Positions 30,464 through 39,233 of a DNA stretch of 64,000 bases are shown here, in pieces. A model generated the notes under the pieces. That model was not told the DNA's origin and did not search any database. It saw only the letters and a program-made list of their open reading frames with translations. The DNA is from Pollutimonas sp. M17 (GTDB lineage: Bacteria > Pseudomonadota > Gammaproteobacteria > Burkholderiales > Burkholderiaceae_B). Numbering within the stretch: position 1 is the first letter of the stretch; each line of letters opens with the position of its first letter. Where the stretch lies: positions 1,736,001 to 1,800,000 of the forward strand of contig NZ_CP107548.1 in NCBI RefSeq assembly GCF_025836975.1, in the 5' to 3' direction. The position numbers were made by a program, and so were the translations under genes.

Positions 30464-30620
30464 GCGGCGGGGCTCGGGTGGCGGGCCGGGCGACTTGCGA
30501 GGCCGAGCCAGTCGTACGCGAAGGCAGCCCGGACGGGCGGACGAGCAAGACGAAGCGGTGTTCGGCGCGACGGCGCCGAACCGGTCACGTGGAGCGGGCC
30601 CGCCGCCCGAGCCCCGCCGC
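30464..30620 (-). repeat. palindromic repeat element, copy 2
   Basis: A 157-base unit in the opposite orientation to copy 1, bounded by a 24-base inverted repeat (30464-30487 with 30597-30620, one mismatch). Its arms differ in sequence from those of copy 1 yet remain self-complementary. A perfect hairpin GTTCGGCGC/GCGCCGAAC lies at 30560-30581, matching the equivalent shorter hairpin of copy 1. Confidence 0.8.
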
Positions 30621-30763
30621 ACGTCAGAAGAAGCAAGCAGCAGTTCAAATGAACAAGCAGCTCGAATCAGTTGGCCCACTCGTTGGGCGTAAACAGATCC
30701 AACGGCCTGTCAATCTCCACCCACAAGCGGCCCACCTCCTAGCGCCTGTTAGCATTGCAGGCC

Positions 30764-31360
30764 CTAGATCTGTTCCAGCGACAATCCCTGCCCATAGGCC
30801 GATCTGGCGGCCAGGGGCCAGAAGTCCGGCAGGAAGCATTCGGCCACGAGCAGGGGCTGCCCGCTGCGCCAGAACACCGAGCAGCGCGCCAGCATGCTGT
30901 TGGCCGGAGGGCACTGGTCGCCCAGCATGCGGCGGGCCGACCTGTACAGCGGGCGCTGCTCGCGCAAGCGGCAGGCCAGAAAACCCGAACGCGTGATCTG
31001 GGCATCGTGATAGAGCATGTCGGCCAGCGGCCGGGTACGCAGGCGGCGCATGCCCTGCCACAGGCCGTGCGAGGCCGCCAGCGGCGTGAAGCTGCGGGCA
31101 AATACGCTGTTTACCCCATCGATGGACATGATGATCTCGCGCACCCAGACGGGGCTGCGGACCGGCCGGTCCAGCATCCAGGCTTCAGCCGGCGGCAGGC
31201 CGGCGGCATGCTCGCGGACCACCCGCAACTGCACGGAGCCAAGGCGGCGCAGGCCCGCCGTCAGGGCGCCGGGGCGGAACAACCAGTATTTTTGCTGGCG
31301 GCTGAGGGAAGGAGAGGGCGCCGCGATCCAATCGGAGTGCTGAGGTGGGTGTAATTCCAT
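30764..31360 (-). CDS. ubiC: chorismate--pyruvate lyase
   Basis: A 198-residue protein (206 from the ATG at 31384) that matches UbiC, which removes pyruvate from chorismate to give 4-hydroxybenzoate, the ring precursor of ubiquinone. Key matches are [11 protein letters not shown] with the active-site Arg, A-R-S-F-T-P, and L-L-V-A-E-C-F-L-P with the catalytic Glu. Neither start has a convincing ribosome-binding site; the inner one leaves 36 bases to the divergent pseudouridine synthase gene. No ubiA is adjacent. Confidence 0.85.
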   Translation of the reverse strand: MELHPPQHSDWIAAPSPSLSRQQKYWLFRPGALTAGLRRLGSVQLRVVREHAAGLPPAEAWMLDRPVRSPVWVREIIMSIDGVNSVFARSFTPLAASHGLWQGMRRLRTRPLADMLYHDAQITRSGFLACRLREQRPLYRSARRMLGDQCPPANSMLARCSVFWRSGQPLLVAECFLPDFWPLAARSAYGQGLSLEQI

Positions 31361-31396
31361 AAACCGTATTATCGCCAAAGTCATAAAATACCGCTT

Positions 31397-32131
31397 ATGG
31401 AAAAAATACGAATTTCAAAACTGATGGCGGAGCGCGGCCTGTGCTCGCGCCGGGAAGCCGATGCCTACATCGAGCGGGGCTGGGTGAAGGTGGATGGGCG
31501 GGTGGTTTCCGAACTGGGCAGCAAGGCCTGGCCGGATCAGCAGATCACCCTGGACAGGCAGGCGCAGCGGCGCCAGACCGCTCGCGTGACCATATTGCTG
31601 AACAAGCCGGTCGGCTATGTGTCGGGCCAGGCCGAGCAGGGCTACCGGCCCGCCGTATCGTTGATCAGCGCGGCCACGCAGTACAAGGCCGACAAGTCGT
31701 CCCTGCGCTTCGAGCCGGGCCACCTGCGCGGCCTGGCTCCGGCGGGACGGCTGGATATCGATTCGCAGGGCTTGCTGATCCTGACGCAGGACGGGCGCAT
31801 CGCCCGCCAGTTGATCAGCGACGATTCCGAGATCGACAAGGAATACCTGGTGCGGGTGCAGGGCAAGATAGCGGGCAACGGACTGGCGATGCTCAACCAC
31901 GGCCTCTCGCTGGACGGCAAGCCCTTGAAGCGCGCGCAGGTAAGCTGGCAGAACGAGGATCAATTGCGCTTCATCCTGCAGGAAGGCAAGAAGCGGCAGA
32001 TCCGGCGCATGTGCGAACAGGTCGGCCTGAAGGTGGTGGGACTGAAGCGGGTGCGCATGGGGCGCATCGTGCTGGGCGACCTGCCGCCGGGACAGTGGCG
32101 CTACCTGAAGGAAGGCGAGCGCTTTCTTTGA
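31397..32131 (+). CDS. RsuA/RluB/RluF family pseudouridine synthase
   Basis: A 244-residue enzyme with an N-terminal S4 RNA-binding domain (about 4-60: [11 protein letters not shown]) and a pseudouridine synthase domain. The catalytic Asp is D120 in [14 protein letters not shown], and K-K-R-Q-I-R-R-M lies near the C terminus. It isomerises a uridine in ribosomal RNA. The length and S4 domain fit RluF or RsuA, but the target base cannot be decided from sequence. It is divergent from ubiC. Confidence 0.92.
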   Translation: MEKIRISKLMAERGLCSRREADAYIERGWVKVDGRVVSELGSKAWPDQQITLDRQAQRRQTARVTILLNKPVGYVSGQAEQGYRPAVSLISAATQYKADKSSLRFEPGHLRGLAPAGRLDIDSQGLLILTQDGRIARQLISDDSEIDKEYLVRVQGKIAGNGLAMLNHGLSLDGKPLKRAQVSWQNEDQLRFILQEGKKRQIRRMCEQVGLKVVGLKRVRMGRIVLGDLPPGQWRYLKEGERFL

Positions 32132-32179
32132 TCCGGGCGGCGTGTTGCCGACCCCGTCTTCGCAGGGGCCGGCCGACTT

Positions 32180-33034
32180 CTACGACGCCTGTTGCTTCAA
32201 GGTAAAGCCCGCCCTGTCGTCCTGTTTCAGGGTTGCGCTCAGCCAGGGCAGGGTGGCGTCCAGCTCCGCATGCAGGGTCCACGGCGGATTCAGCACGAAC
32301 ATGCCGCTGCCGTGCAGGCCGAAGCCATCGCCCGTCGGCTTGCGCACCGTCAGGCTGGCATGCACCCAGGGCGTTTTCAGGCGTTCCAGCGAGCGGACCA
32401 GTTCCTGGACCTCGCGCCGCTGAACCAGCGGGTACCAGACGGCGAAGCAGCCGGTGGCAAAGCGCTTCAGGCCTTCATGGACCGCCTGCAGGGTTTTGCG
32501 GTAGTCCTGCTTGTCTTCGTAGGAGGGGTCGATGATGGTGATGCCGCGCCGTGGAGGGGGCGGCAATTGGCTCTTCAGGCCATCGAAACCGTCGGCCTGG
32601 TAGAGGGTCGTTTGCCTGACGGCATCCCGGCCCTGTTGTTTCAGATTCTGCCGGAGCACATCGGCTTCGGACGGGTGCATCTCGAACAATCGCAGGCGGT
32701 CCTGGTCGCGCAGGGCGCGCAAGGCCAGCCAGGGCGAGCCGGGGTAGAAGTTGGCCACGCCGTCCGGATTGAAGTGCTGCACCTCTTCCAGATAGCGTTC
32801 TATCATCGGCGGCATGGACGCGGCGCCCAGCAGCTTGTCCAGCCCGTCGACGAATTCGCCGTTCTTGAGCGCCCAGTCGCTGCGCAGATCGTAGAGCCCG
32901 GCGCCGGCGTGCGTGTCGATGACCCAGTAGGGATTGTCCTTGCGGTTGTAGTAATCCAGGATGTGGACGAATACGGCGTGCTTCAGGACATCGGCATGGT
33001 TGCCGGCGTGGAAGGCATGGCGATAGCTGAACAA
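32180..33034 (-). CDS. rlmJ: 23S rRNA (adenine(2030)-N(6))-methyltransferase
   Basis: A 284-residue SAM methyltransferase of the RlmJ (YhiR) family. The family start F-S-Y-R-H-A-F-H-A-G-N-H-A-D-V-L-K-H is complete, the SAM segment D-T-H-A-G-A-G-L-Y follows, and the catalytic D-P-S-Y-E motif (variant of DPPY) is present. It methylates A2030 of 23S rRNA. Translation starts at a TTG (33034-33032), with a clear AAGGAG seven bases upstream that supports this rare start. It is convergent with the pseudouridine synthase gene. Confidence 0.95.
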   Translation of the reverse strand: MFSYRHAFHAGNHADVLKHAVFVHILDYYNRKDNPYWVIDTHAGAGLYDLRSDWALKNGEFVDGLDKLLGAASMPPMIERYLEEVQHFNPDGVANFYPGSPWLALRALRDQDRLRLFEMHPSEADVLRQNLKQQGRDAVRQTTLYQADGFDGLKSQLPPPPRRGITIIDPSYEDKQDYRKTLQAVHEGLKRFATGCFAVWYPLVQRREVQELVRSLERLKTPWVHASLTVRKPTGDGFGLHGSGMFVLNPPWTLHAELDATLPWLSATLKQDDRAGFTLKQQAS

Positions 33035-33110
33035 AAAAGCTCCTTAAGGCTGGCGCCGCGGCGCGCCGGGCGTGCGCGCGGAATGGTCTTGCGCCATTGT
33101 ATAGGCCGGC

Positions 33111-33869
33111 TCAGGCCAGCCAGGCGGGTGAAATGGTCTTGATTTCGTCCGTCACGATGGCGTCGCACCCCCAGTCCAGCAGTTCGCGGGCCCGCGCCGC
33201 GTCGTTCACCGTCCAGATGGCCAGCGTATAGCCGGCCTGGCGCACCGCCTGGACGATCGCCCTTGTCGTATGTTTGTGATTCAGGTTCAGGCCCACGCAT
33301 TGCAGCCGTTGCGCCCGGTCGCGCCAGTCCGCCGGCACTTCTTCCTCGATCAGCAGCGCCCTGGGAAGTTCGGGCGCCTCGTTCAGGGCCGCTTCCAGTG
33401 CGGTTTCCGAAAAAGACGAAAGCAGGGGCGGCAGGTCGGCGCCGGCCCAAAGCCGGCGCGCCAGCCTGGCCACCTGCCTGCCGGTTTCGGCCTCCAGGCC
33501 GGTATGCGGTTTGATCTCGATATTGCTGCGTATGCCGTTGGCGCGGGTATAGGCCGCGATGGAATACAGGGTGGGAATGGGCTCGCCCGCGTAGTCGCGG
33601 GAATGCCAGGCCCCGAAGTCGATCTGCGCCAATTCGGCCAGGGTCTTGTCGGCCGCATTGCCCAGGCCGTTGGACGTGCGGTCCACCGCATCGTCGTGCA
33701 GCAGGATGGCGACGCCGTCGCGGCTGAGCTTGACGTCGTACTCCATCATCAGGAAACCGTGCTGGGCGCCAAGCCGCATGGCGGCCAGCGTGTTCTCGGG
33801 GGCGTAGCGGCCCGCGCCCCGATGGGCGATGAACTGGGGATAAGGCCACGCAGGCGACGGGTTGGGCAT
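33111..33869 (-). CDS. ugpQ: glycerophosphodiester phosphodiesterase
   Basis: A 252-residue GDPD TIM-barrel enzyme that cuts glycerophosphodiesters into glycerol-3-phosphate and an alcohol. The general acid/base and metal ligands are H16-R17, E43, D45 and H58 (A-H-R-G-A-G, E-Y-D-V, L-L-H-D-D). It has no signal peptide, so it is cytoplasmic like UgpQ. It lies upstream of rlmJ on the same strand with a 76-base gap and is divergent from ppiD. No ugp transporter genes are adjacent. Confidence 0.94.
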   Translation of the reverse strand: MPNPSPAWPYPQFIAHRGAGRYAPENTLAAMRLGAQHGFLMMEYDVKLSRDGVAILLHDDAVDRTSNGLGNAADKTLAELAQIDFGAWHSRDYAGEPIPTLYSIAAYTRANGIRSNIEIKPHTGLEAETGRQVARLARRLWAGADLPPLLSSFSETALEAALNEAPELPRALLIEEEVPADWRDRAQRLQCVGLNLNHKHTTRAIVQAVRQAGYTLAIWTVNDAARARELLDWGCDAIVTDEIKTISPAWLA

Positions 33870-34007
33870 TTTCAGGTTCCAATGATTTTGGGGGCAAACA
33901 ATGCCGGCATTTTATCGCCGGCTTGCGGCTTTTCCCTGCAAATTGATGCATGTGTGGTGGTAAACTGCATGAAATTTTCGTGCTCTACTCGGGTTTTTCG
34001 TAATCTT

Positions 34008-34029
34008 GGCGATACTTATCGCCTTTTTT
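34008..34029 (+). terminator. terminator-like hairpin upstream of ppiD
   Basis: Perfect six-base stem GGCGAT/ATCGCC (34008-34013 with 34018-34023), four-base loop and six T at 34024-34029. It points into ppiD but no gene precedes it on this strand, so it would act as a leader attenuator or end a short untranslated RNA. Confidence 0.6.
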
Positions 34030-34080
34030 GATGTAACCGTCGCGCAGCTCAAACAGGGGCTGCGTGTCAATGGGTGATTA

Positions 34081-36048
34081 ATGTTCGATTTCATTCGTAC
34101 GCATCAACGCTTGATGCAGTTGGTCCTGCTGGTGCTGATCCTGCCGTCTTTCGTCCTGATCGGCGTCAGCGGCTATACCAATTATGTGTCCGGCGATCAC
34201 GATCTCGTGAAAGTGGGCAGCGCGTCCATTACGCAGCAGAATTTCGATCAGGCACGCCGCAATCAGCTGCAGCAATTGCAGCAGAACAGCCAGGGCGGCT
34301 TCGATCCCGCCGTGCTGGATAATCCCGCCGCGCGCCGGGCCCTGCTCGAGTCGCTGATCGACCGTCAGGTGCTGGTGTCGTCGGCCACCAAGGAACGCTT
34401 CAGCGTGTCCGATGCCGTGCTGCGCCAGACCATCGCCGCGATGCCGCAGTTGCAGGTCGACGGGCAGTTCTCGCCCGAGCGCTACAACGAAGTGCTGGCC
34501 TCCGTGGGCCTGACCACCCGCGATTTCGAACAGAGCCAGCGCGCCGAACTGGCGCTGGATCGCGTCCTGGGGCCGATTGCGCTGACCGCCAGCGTGCCCG
34601 CCTCGGTGGTCCAGCAACTGGAGCTTGCGCTCACCGAGCAGCGCACGGTCAGGCTGCGGGCATTTCCGGCTTCCGATTATGAAAAAGACCTGGACATCTC
34701 CGATGCCGACATCCAGGCCTGGTACGACAAGAACAAGCAAACGCTGGAATTGCCTGAACAGGTCAGCGCGCAATACCTGCTGCTCAATGAAGAAGCCGCC
34801 ATGCAGAATCTGCCGGCCGTCAGCCCGGACGAACTGAAGAAATACTACGAGCAGAACAAGGCGCGCTTCGTCCAGCCGGCCCGTGTCGACATCAGCCATA
34901 TCCAGGTCAACATCCCTTCGGGCGCGTCCGACGAAGACCGCAAGCAGGCGCATGCCAAGGCCGAGGAAATCCTCAAGAAGGTCCAGGCCGATACCTCGGC
35001 CTTCGCCGAAGTCGCCAAGACCCAGTCGCAGGATGCCGGCACGGCCAAGGATGGCGGCAGGCTGGGCTGGATCACGAAAGGCTCCTGGCCCGCCAATCTT
35101 GAGCAGACCATTTTCGCCCTTCAAAAAGGCGGCGTGTCGCAGGTTGTGGAAGGCCCCGGCGGCTACCACATCTTCCTGGCCAACGACGTCCAGCCTGAAA
35201 GGGGCGAGTCCTTCGACGAGGCCAAGGAAAAGATCGAAGCCGAAGTGCGCCGCCAGCTGGGCGCCGACCGCTTTGCCGACATGGCGACGCGGCTGACCAG
35301 CCTGGTGTACGACAATCCGTCCAGCCTGCAGCCGGCCGCCGATGCGCTGGGGCTTACGGTGCGTTCGGCCGCCGGCATTGCACGCGATCGCCTTTTGCCT
35401 TCCGACGAAGTCAAGGCCGATGCGGCCTCCGCCAGCCAGGATGCCGCCTTGCTCGACGACGCCCGTGTGCGCCGCGCGCTATTCACGCCTCAGGCCCTGA
35501 ACGAGAAGCAGAATTCGGGCGTCATTGAGATTTCACCCGACACCATGGTTGCGGTTCGTGTGGATACGGTCACTCCCGCCCATGTTCCCGAACTGGCCCA
35601 GGTGTCCGGACACATCCGCGAGGTGCTCAAGGCCGAGCGTGCGCAGGCGGCCGCCCAGAAGGCGGGGCAGGACGCGCTGGCCGAATTGCAGAAAGCCGAT
35701 CCGGCCCAAGTGCCCGAGGCATTCGGTTCGCCGCTGACCGTCAGCCGCATCAACGCGCAAGGCCTGGCCAAGCCGGTGGCCGACGCGGCGTTCGACGCGT
35801 CGACCAAGACCCTTCCGCAGTATGTGGGCGTTCAGGGTCCGCAGGGCTATGTGCTGATACGTGTCGAAGGCTTTGAGGCCGGCAAGCCGGGCAACCCGAT
35901 GCTGGCTTCCCTGCCCGTCGAGCTCGATCAGGCATGGGGCCGGGCTGAAGAGCAGGCCGTCCTGAAAGCCATGCGCATCCAGGCCAACGTGCAGATACTG
36001 CCCGAAGCCGAAAAGGCGCTGTCCGGCGAAAATACGGCCCAGGACTAG
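34081..36048 (+). CDS. ppiD: peptidyl-prolyl cis-trans isomerase/chaperone PpiD
   Basis: A 655-residue periplasmic folding factor anchored by one N-terminal helix (about 12-33: L-V-L-L-V-L-I-L-P-S-F-V). SurA_N-like helices follow, then a parvulin domain (about 268-362) with D-G-G-R-L-G-W and G-P-G-G-Y-H-I-F, and a long C-terminal region. PpiD sits at the SecYEG exit and helps newly exported proteins fold. The start matches family proteins (M-F-D-F-I-R-T-H-Q-R). The ribosome-binding site is weak (GGGTGA). Confidence 0.95.
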   Translation: MFDFIRTHQRLMQLVLLVLILPSFVLIGVSGYTNYVSGDHDLVKVGSASITQQNFDQARRNQLQQLQQNSQGGFDPAVLDNPAARRALLESLIDRQVLVSSATKERFSVSDAVLRQTIAAMPQLQVDGQFSPERYNEVLASVGLTTRDFEQSQRAELALDRVLGPIALTASVPASVVQQLELALTEQRTVRLRAFPASDYEKDLDISDADIQAWYDKNKQTLELPEQVSAQYLLLNEEAAMQNLPAVSPDELKKYYEQNKARFVQPARVDISHIQVNIPSGASDEDRKQAHAKAEEILKKVQADTSAFAEVAKTQSQDAGTAKDGGRLGWITKGSWPANLEQTIFALQKGGVSQVVEGPGGYHIFLANDVQPERGESFDEAKEKIEAEVRRQLGADRFADMATRLTSLVYDNPSSLQPAADALGLTVRSAAGIARDRLLPSDEVKADAASASQDAALLDDARVRRALFTPQALNEKQNSGVIEISPDTMVAVRVDTVTPAHVPELAQVSGHIREVLKAERAQAAAQKAGQDALAELQKADPAQVPEAFGSPLTVSRINAQGLAKPVADAAFDASTKTLPQYVGVQGPQGYVLIRVEGFEAGKPGNPMLASLPVELDQAWGRAEEQAVLKAMRIQANVQILPEAEKALSGENTAQD

Positions 36049-36080
36049 GCAGCGGTCCGGACATCTTCCTCCCGCATCCG

Positions 36081-36101
36081 GCGGCCCTCCACGAGGGCCG
36101 C
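36081..36101. terminator. stem-loop between ppiD and tesA
   Basis: Perfect nine-base stem GCGGCCCTC/GAGGGCCGC (36081-36089 with 36093-36101) with a three-base loop lies between the convergent ppiD and tesA genes. The T run is missing on both sides, so it may be a weak bidirectional terminator. Confidence 0.55.
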
Positions 36102-36108
36102 TTGGCAT

Positions 36109-36753
36109 TCAGGGGGTCAGCATGGGTTCCAGCTGCCGCCACACATTGCGCTCAAGTAGGGCTTGCGCCTCTTCATTGGGGTGGATGCCGTCCGGCTGGA
36201 ACAGGCTGCGGTCGGTGGCCATGCCTTCCAGCAGAAAGGGAACCAGCGCGGCTCCGTGCTGCTGCGCCACTTCTGGAAACAGCTGCTGGAACTGTTCGGC
36301 GTACTTGCGGCCGTAATTGGGCGGTATCTGCATGCCCACCAGCAACACCCGCGCCCGGGCTTGCCGCGCCATGTCCATCATTTCCGCCAGGTTGTCACGG
36401 GTCATCTGCAGCGACAGTCCGCGCAAGGCATCGTTGCTGCCCAGTTCGATGATGACGATGGCCGGCTGATGGCGGCGGAGCGCCTCGGGCAGGCGGGCCA
36501 CGCCGCCGCTGCTGGTGTCGCCGCTGATGCTCGTATTGCGTATCTGGTAACCTTGCTGCTCGGCGTGCAGGCGCCGGGCCAGAAGTTCGACCCAGCCCGA
36601 CCCACGCCGCAAGCCGTATTCGGCCGAAAGGCTGTCCCCCACGACAAGTATGGTCTTATCCTGGCCCTTGTCCGCAACGTCGGCCTGGGCGACGGCCCCC
36701 GCGAACAGAATGCCGCTCAATGCAACAACAACAGACCTCCAGCCTATCCACAT
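36109..36753 (-). CDS. tesA: arylesterase / lysophospholipase, SGNH hydrolase TesA
   Basis: A 214-residue exported SGNH esterase. Residues 1-27 form a signal peptide (ending A-V-A-Q-A). Block I is V-V-G-D-S-L-S with the catalytic Ser, block III G-S-N-D, and block V D-G-I-H-P-N with the Asp/His pair. It should hydrolyse short acyl esters, acyl-CoA or lysophospholipid in the periplasm. The ATG at 36753 shares bases with the start codon of the divergent ybbA gene (36752), so the promoter must lie within ybbA. Confidence 0.94.
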   Translation of the reverse strand: MWIGWRSVVVALSGILFAGAVAQADVADKGQDKTILVVGDSLSAEYGLRRGSGWVELLARRLHAEQQGYQIRNTSISGDTSSGGVARLPEALRRHQPAIVIIELGSNDALRGLSLQMTRDNLAEMMDMARQARARVLLVGMQIPPNYGRKYAEQFQQLFPEVAQQHGAALVPFLLEGMATDRSLFQPDGIHPNEEAQALLERNVWRQLEPMLTP

Positions 36754-37429
36754 GAAAAGTTCCCATTCGATCGAAGTTGAACACCTGTCCCAGAGAGTCG
36801 CCGATTCCTCCGGCGCGCTGGATATTTTAGACAATGTCAGCTTTACCGTGGACAAGGGCCAGGCGCTGGCCATCACCGGCAGCTCGGGATCGGGCAAGTC
36901 CACGCTGCTGGGCCTGTTGGCCGGGCTGGATGTGCCCAGCTCGGGCCGGGTCCGCCTGCTGGGCCATGACCTGTTCACGCTGGATGAAGAAGCGCGTGCC
37001 GCGGTGCGCGCGGCCCATGTGGGCTTTGTTTTCCAGTCCTTCCAGTTGCTGCCCAACCTGACCGCCCTGGAAAATGTGATGCTGCCGCTGGAACTGGCGG
37101 GCAAGCCGGCCACGGAGGAAGCGCGCGCCATGCTGGAACGCGTCGGCCTGAAGGACCGCCTGCATCATTATCCGCGGACGCTCTCCGGCGGAGAGCAGCA
37201 ACGGGTCTCGCTTGCGCGGGCTTTCGTGGTCCGGCCCAGCGTGCTGTTCGCCGATGAACCCACCGGCAGCCTGGACACCCAGAATGGCGCGCGCATCATC
37301 GAGCTGATGTTCGACCTGCACCGCGAACTGAATACGACGCTGATACTGGTCACGCACGACCCGCAACTGGCGGCCCTGTGCCAGCGCGAGCTGAGGCTGT
37401 CGGGCGGCCGAGTGGCGGCCGCTCCCTGA
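36752..37429 (+). CDS. ybbA: ABC transporter ATP-binding protein, YbbA-like
   Basis: A 225-residue LolD/MacB-type ATPase. Walker A is G-S-S-G-S-G-K-S-T (43-51), the signature L-S-G-G-E-Q-Q-R and Walker B V-L-F-A-D-E-P. In E. coli the same divergent tesA/ybbA arrangement is followed by the permease gene ybbP; here the next gene is a convergent TRAP permease and no ybbP-like gene is present, so the partner is unlinked or lost. Start codons of ybbA and tesA overlap by two bases at 36752-36753. Confidence 0.92.
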   Translation: MKSSHSIEVEHLSQRVADSSGALDILDNVSFTVDKGQALAITGSSGSGKSTLLGLLAGLDVPSSGRVRLLGHDLFTLDEEARAAVRAAHVGFVFQSFQLLPNLTALENVMLPLELAGKPATEEARAMLERVGLKDRLHHYPRTLSGGEQQRVSLARAFVVRPSVLFADEPTGSLDTQNGARIIELMFDLHRELNTTLILVTHDPQLAALCQRELRLSGGRVAAAP

Positions 37430-38731
37430 TTACATCTTCATGTTCCTGGGCAGCCAGGTGGCGATCTCGGGCGCAATATAAATGAGCAGCACGCCCACGA
37501 TCGTCAAGAGGAACATCGGCAGCGATACGCGCGCCAGGTAGGGCAGTTCTTTTTTTGTCATGCCCGACAGCACGAAAAGGTTGAAACCCACCGGCGGCGT
37601 GATCTGCGCCATCTCGATGACGAAGACCAGGAAGATGCCGAACCAGATCAGGTCGATGCCGGCGGCGTTGACCGTGGGCAGCAGCACGCCCATGGTCAGC
37701 ACGACGATGGAAATGCCGTCCAGGAAGCAGCCCAGGACGACGTAGAACACCATCAGGGCGACGATCAGCCCGAACTGCGAGAGTCCCAGCGAAGCGATCC
37801 ATTCCGCCAGGGCGCGCGGCAGGCCTATATAGCCCATGGACAGCGTCAGGAACTGCGCGCCGGCCAGGATGAGGGCGATCATGCAGTACAGGCGGGTGGC
37901 GCCCATCAGGGATTCCTTGAACACCTTCCAGCTGAGCGAGCCCTGGGTCAGGGACAGTATCAAGGCGCCCACGACGCCCACGGCAGCCGCTTCGGTGGCG
38001 GTCGCGAAGCCGGTATAGATGGTGCCCAGCACGACGGCGATCAGGATGACGACGGGAATCAGGTGGCGCGACTCGTGGATTTTCTGCGCGAAGCTGAGCG
38101 TCCGGTCGGCTTCGGGAATCTGGCCGGGATGCAGCAGCGACCAGATGGCGATATAGCCCATGAAAAGCGCCGCCAGCAGCATGCCCGGAAAGATGCCGGC
38201 GATGAACAGCTTCGAAATGGAGACGTCGGCCGCCACCCCGTACACGATCATGATGATGGATGGAGGAATCAGCAGGCCCAGCGTGCCTGCGCCCGCCAGC
38301 GTGCCGATGATCTGGTCCTGGGGATAGCCCCGCCGGGTGAGCTCCGGTATGGTCATCTTGCCTATCGTGGCGCATGTGGCCGCCGACGAGCCCGACACGG
38401 CGGCAAAGATCGCGCAACCCACGACATTGGTGTGCAGCAGGCGGCCGGGAATGCGGTCCAGCCACGGCGCAAGCCCCTTGAACAGGTCCTGCGACAGGCG
38501 CGAGCGGAACAGGATCTCACCCATCCACAGGAACAGCGGCAGCGCCGTCAGGGTCCAGCTGGATGCGGCCCCCCATATCGTGATGGCCATGGCATCGCCC
38601 GCCGGGCGGCTGGAGAACAGCTCCATGCCCAGCCAGGCCGTGCCCGCCAGCGTCAGGCCTACCCACACCCCGCAGGCCAGGAAGCCAAAGATGGAGACCA
38701 CCAGCAGGAAAATGACCAGAGCTTCATTCAT
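37430..38731 (-). CDS. dctM: TRAP transporter large permease (DctM)
   Basis: A 433-residue inner-membrane protein with about twelve helices. It carries DctM hallmarks: G-A-A-S-S-W-T-L-T-A-L-P-L-F-L-W-M-G, then A-A-V-S-G-S-S-A-A-T-C-A-T-I-G, and I-P-P-S-I-I-M-I-V-Y-G. It couples sodium gradients to uptake of substrate delivered by the DctP-type binding protein. Its start overlaps the dctQ stop by eight bases, and the three genes read dctP-dctQ-dctM. Its end abuts the ybbA stop codon. Confidence 0.95.
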   Translation of the reverse strand: MNEALVIFLLVVSIFGFLACGVWVGLTLAGTAWLGMELFSSRPAGDAMAITIWGAASSWTLTALPLFLWMGEILFRSRLSQDLFKGLAPWLDRIPGRLLHTNVVGCAIFAAVSGSSAATCATIGKMTIPELTRRGYPQDQIIGTLAGAGTLGLLIPPSIIMIVYGVAADVSISKLFIAGIFPGMLLAALFMGYIAIWSLLHPGQIPEADRTLSFAQKIHESRHLIPVVILIAVVLGTIYTGFATATEAAAVGVVGALILSLTQGSLSWKVFKESLMGATRLYCMIALILAGAQFLTLSMGYIGLPRALAEWIASLGLSQFGLIVALMVFYVVLGCFLDGISIVVLTMGVLLPTVNAAGIDLIWFGIFLVFVIEMAQITPPVGFNLFVLSGMTKKELPYLARVSLPMFLLTIVGVLLIYIAPEIATWLPRNMKM

Positions 38732-39230
38732 AGTGGGTTTCTTCAGCGTGCTTGGTTTCGGGGATGCCTTTGCAGCGCCTTATGGTCTCGTCGACGACGG
38801 CGATGAAGAAGATGAAGGTGCCGACCGCCATGGCGACCTGCGGAATCCATAAGGGAGTGGCGTCGTCGCTGGTGGAAATGTCGTTGTACGCGTAGGAGTC
38901 GAGCACCAGCTTGCCGCTGAACCAGCACAGGTTGGCGGCGATGACGCAGGCGACCAGCAAGGCGAAGATGTCGAGCCGCAGGCTGCCCTTGCCCGGCAAG
39001 GCCGACAGCAGCAGGGTGACCCGTATGTGCTCGCCGCTCTTGAAGGTGTGGGCCAGCGCCAGGAAGCCGGCGGCGGCCATGGAGTAGCCCGCGTAGGCAT
39101 CCAGGCCGCCGATGTGGACACCCAGCTGGCGGGTAGCGATGGACATCACCACCGCCACCAGCACGCCGACCGTGAAAATGGCGGCCAGGCCGCCGGATAC
39201 CAGGTATAGGCTGTCGAGGAAACGACGCAT
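38724..39230 (-). CDS. dctQ: TRAP transporter small permease (DctQ)
   Basis: A 168-residue protein with four hydrophobic helices and the DctQ segment G-Y-S-M-A-A-A-G-F-L-A-L-A-H-T-F-K-S-G-E-H-I-R-V-T, which contains the conserved E-H-I-R-V. It forms the small membrane subunit with DctM. It is placed three bases after the binding-protein gene and overlaps dctM by eight bases, so all three are cotranslated. Confidence 0.94.
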   Translation of the reverse strand: MRRFLDSLYLVSGGLAAIFTVGVLVAVVMSIATRQLGVHIGGLDAYAGYSMAAAGFLALAHTFKSGEHIRVTLLLSALPGKGSLRLDIFALLVACVIAANLCWFSGKLVLDSYAYNDISTSDDATPLWIPQVAMAVGTFIFFIAVVDETIRRCKGIPETKHAEETHYE

Positions 39231-39233
39231 GCT

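Larger units (their letters stand above)
29977..30763. other. long non-coding interval with structured repeats
   Basis: 787 bases between the convergent yaeQ and ubiC genes hold no credible gene. Open frames exist on both strands, but they are Arg/Pro/Gly/Ser-rich products of GC-rich palindromes and lack ribosome-binding sites. The interval contains two palindromic elements in opposite orientation (described separately) and, between them, a GC hairpin at 30333-30353 (GCGGCCCG with CGGGCCGC). Confidence 0.8.

Noticed and set aside
29989-30692. Several open frames of 65-125 codons on both strands in the yaeQ-ubiC gap
   Set aside because: Related Ser/Arg/Pro-rich peptides appear only because the two palindromic units are repeated; starts lack ribosome-binding sites, and the conservation between copies is at the nucleotide-structure level.
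33870-34080. Possible tRNA gene upstream of ppiD, where some relatives carry tRNAs
   Set aside because: No cloverleaf or T-loop sequence could be found; only two short hairpins are present.
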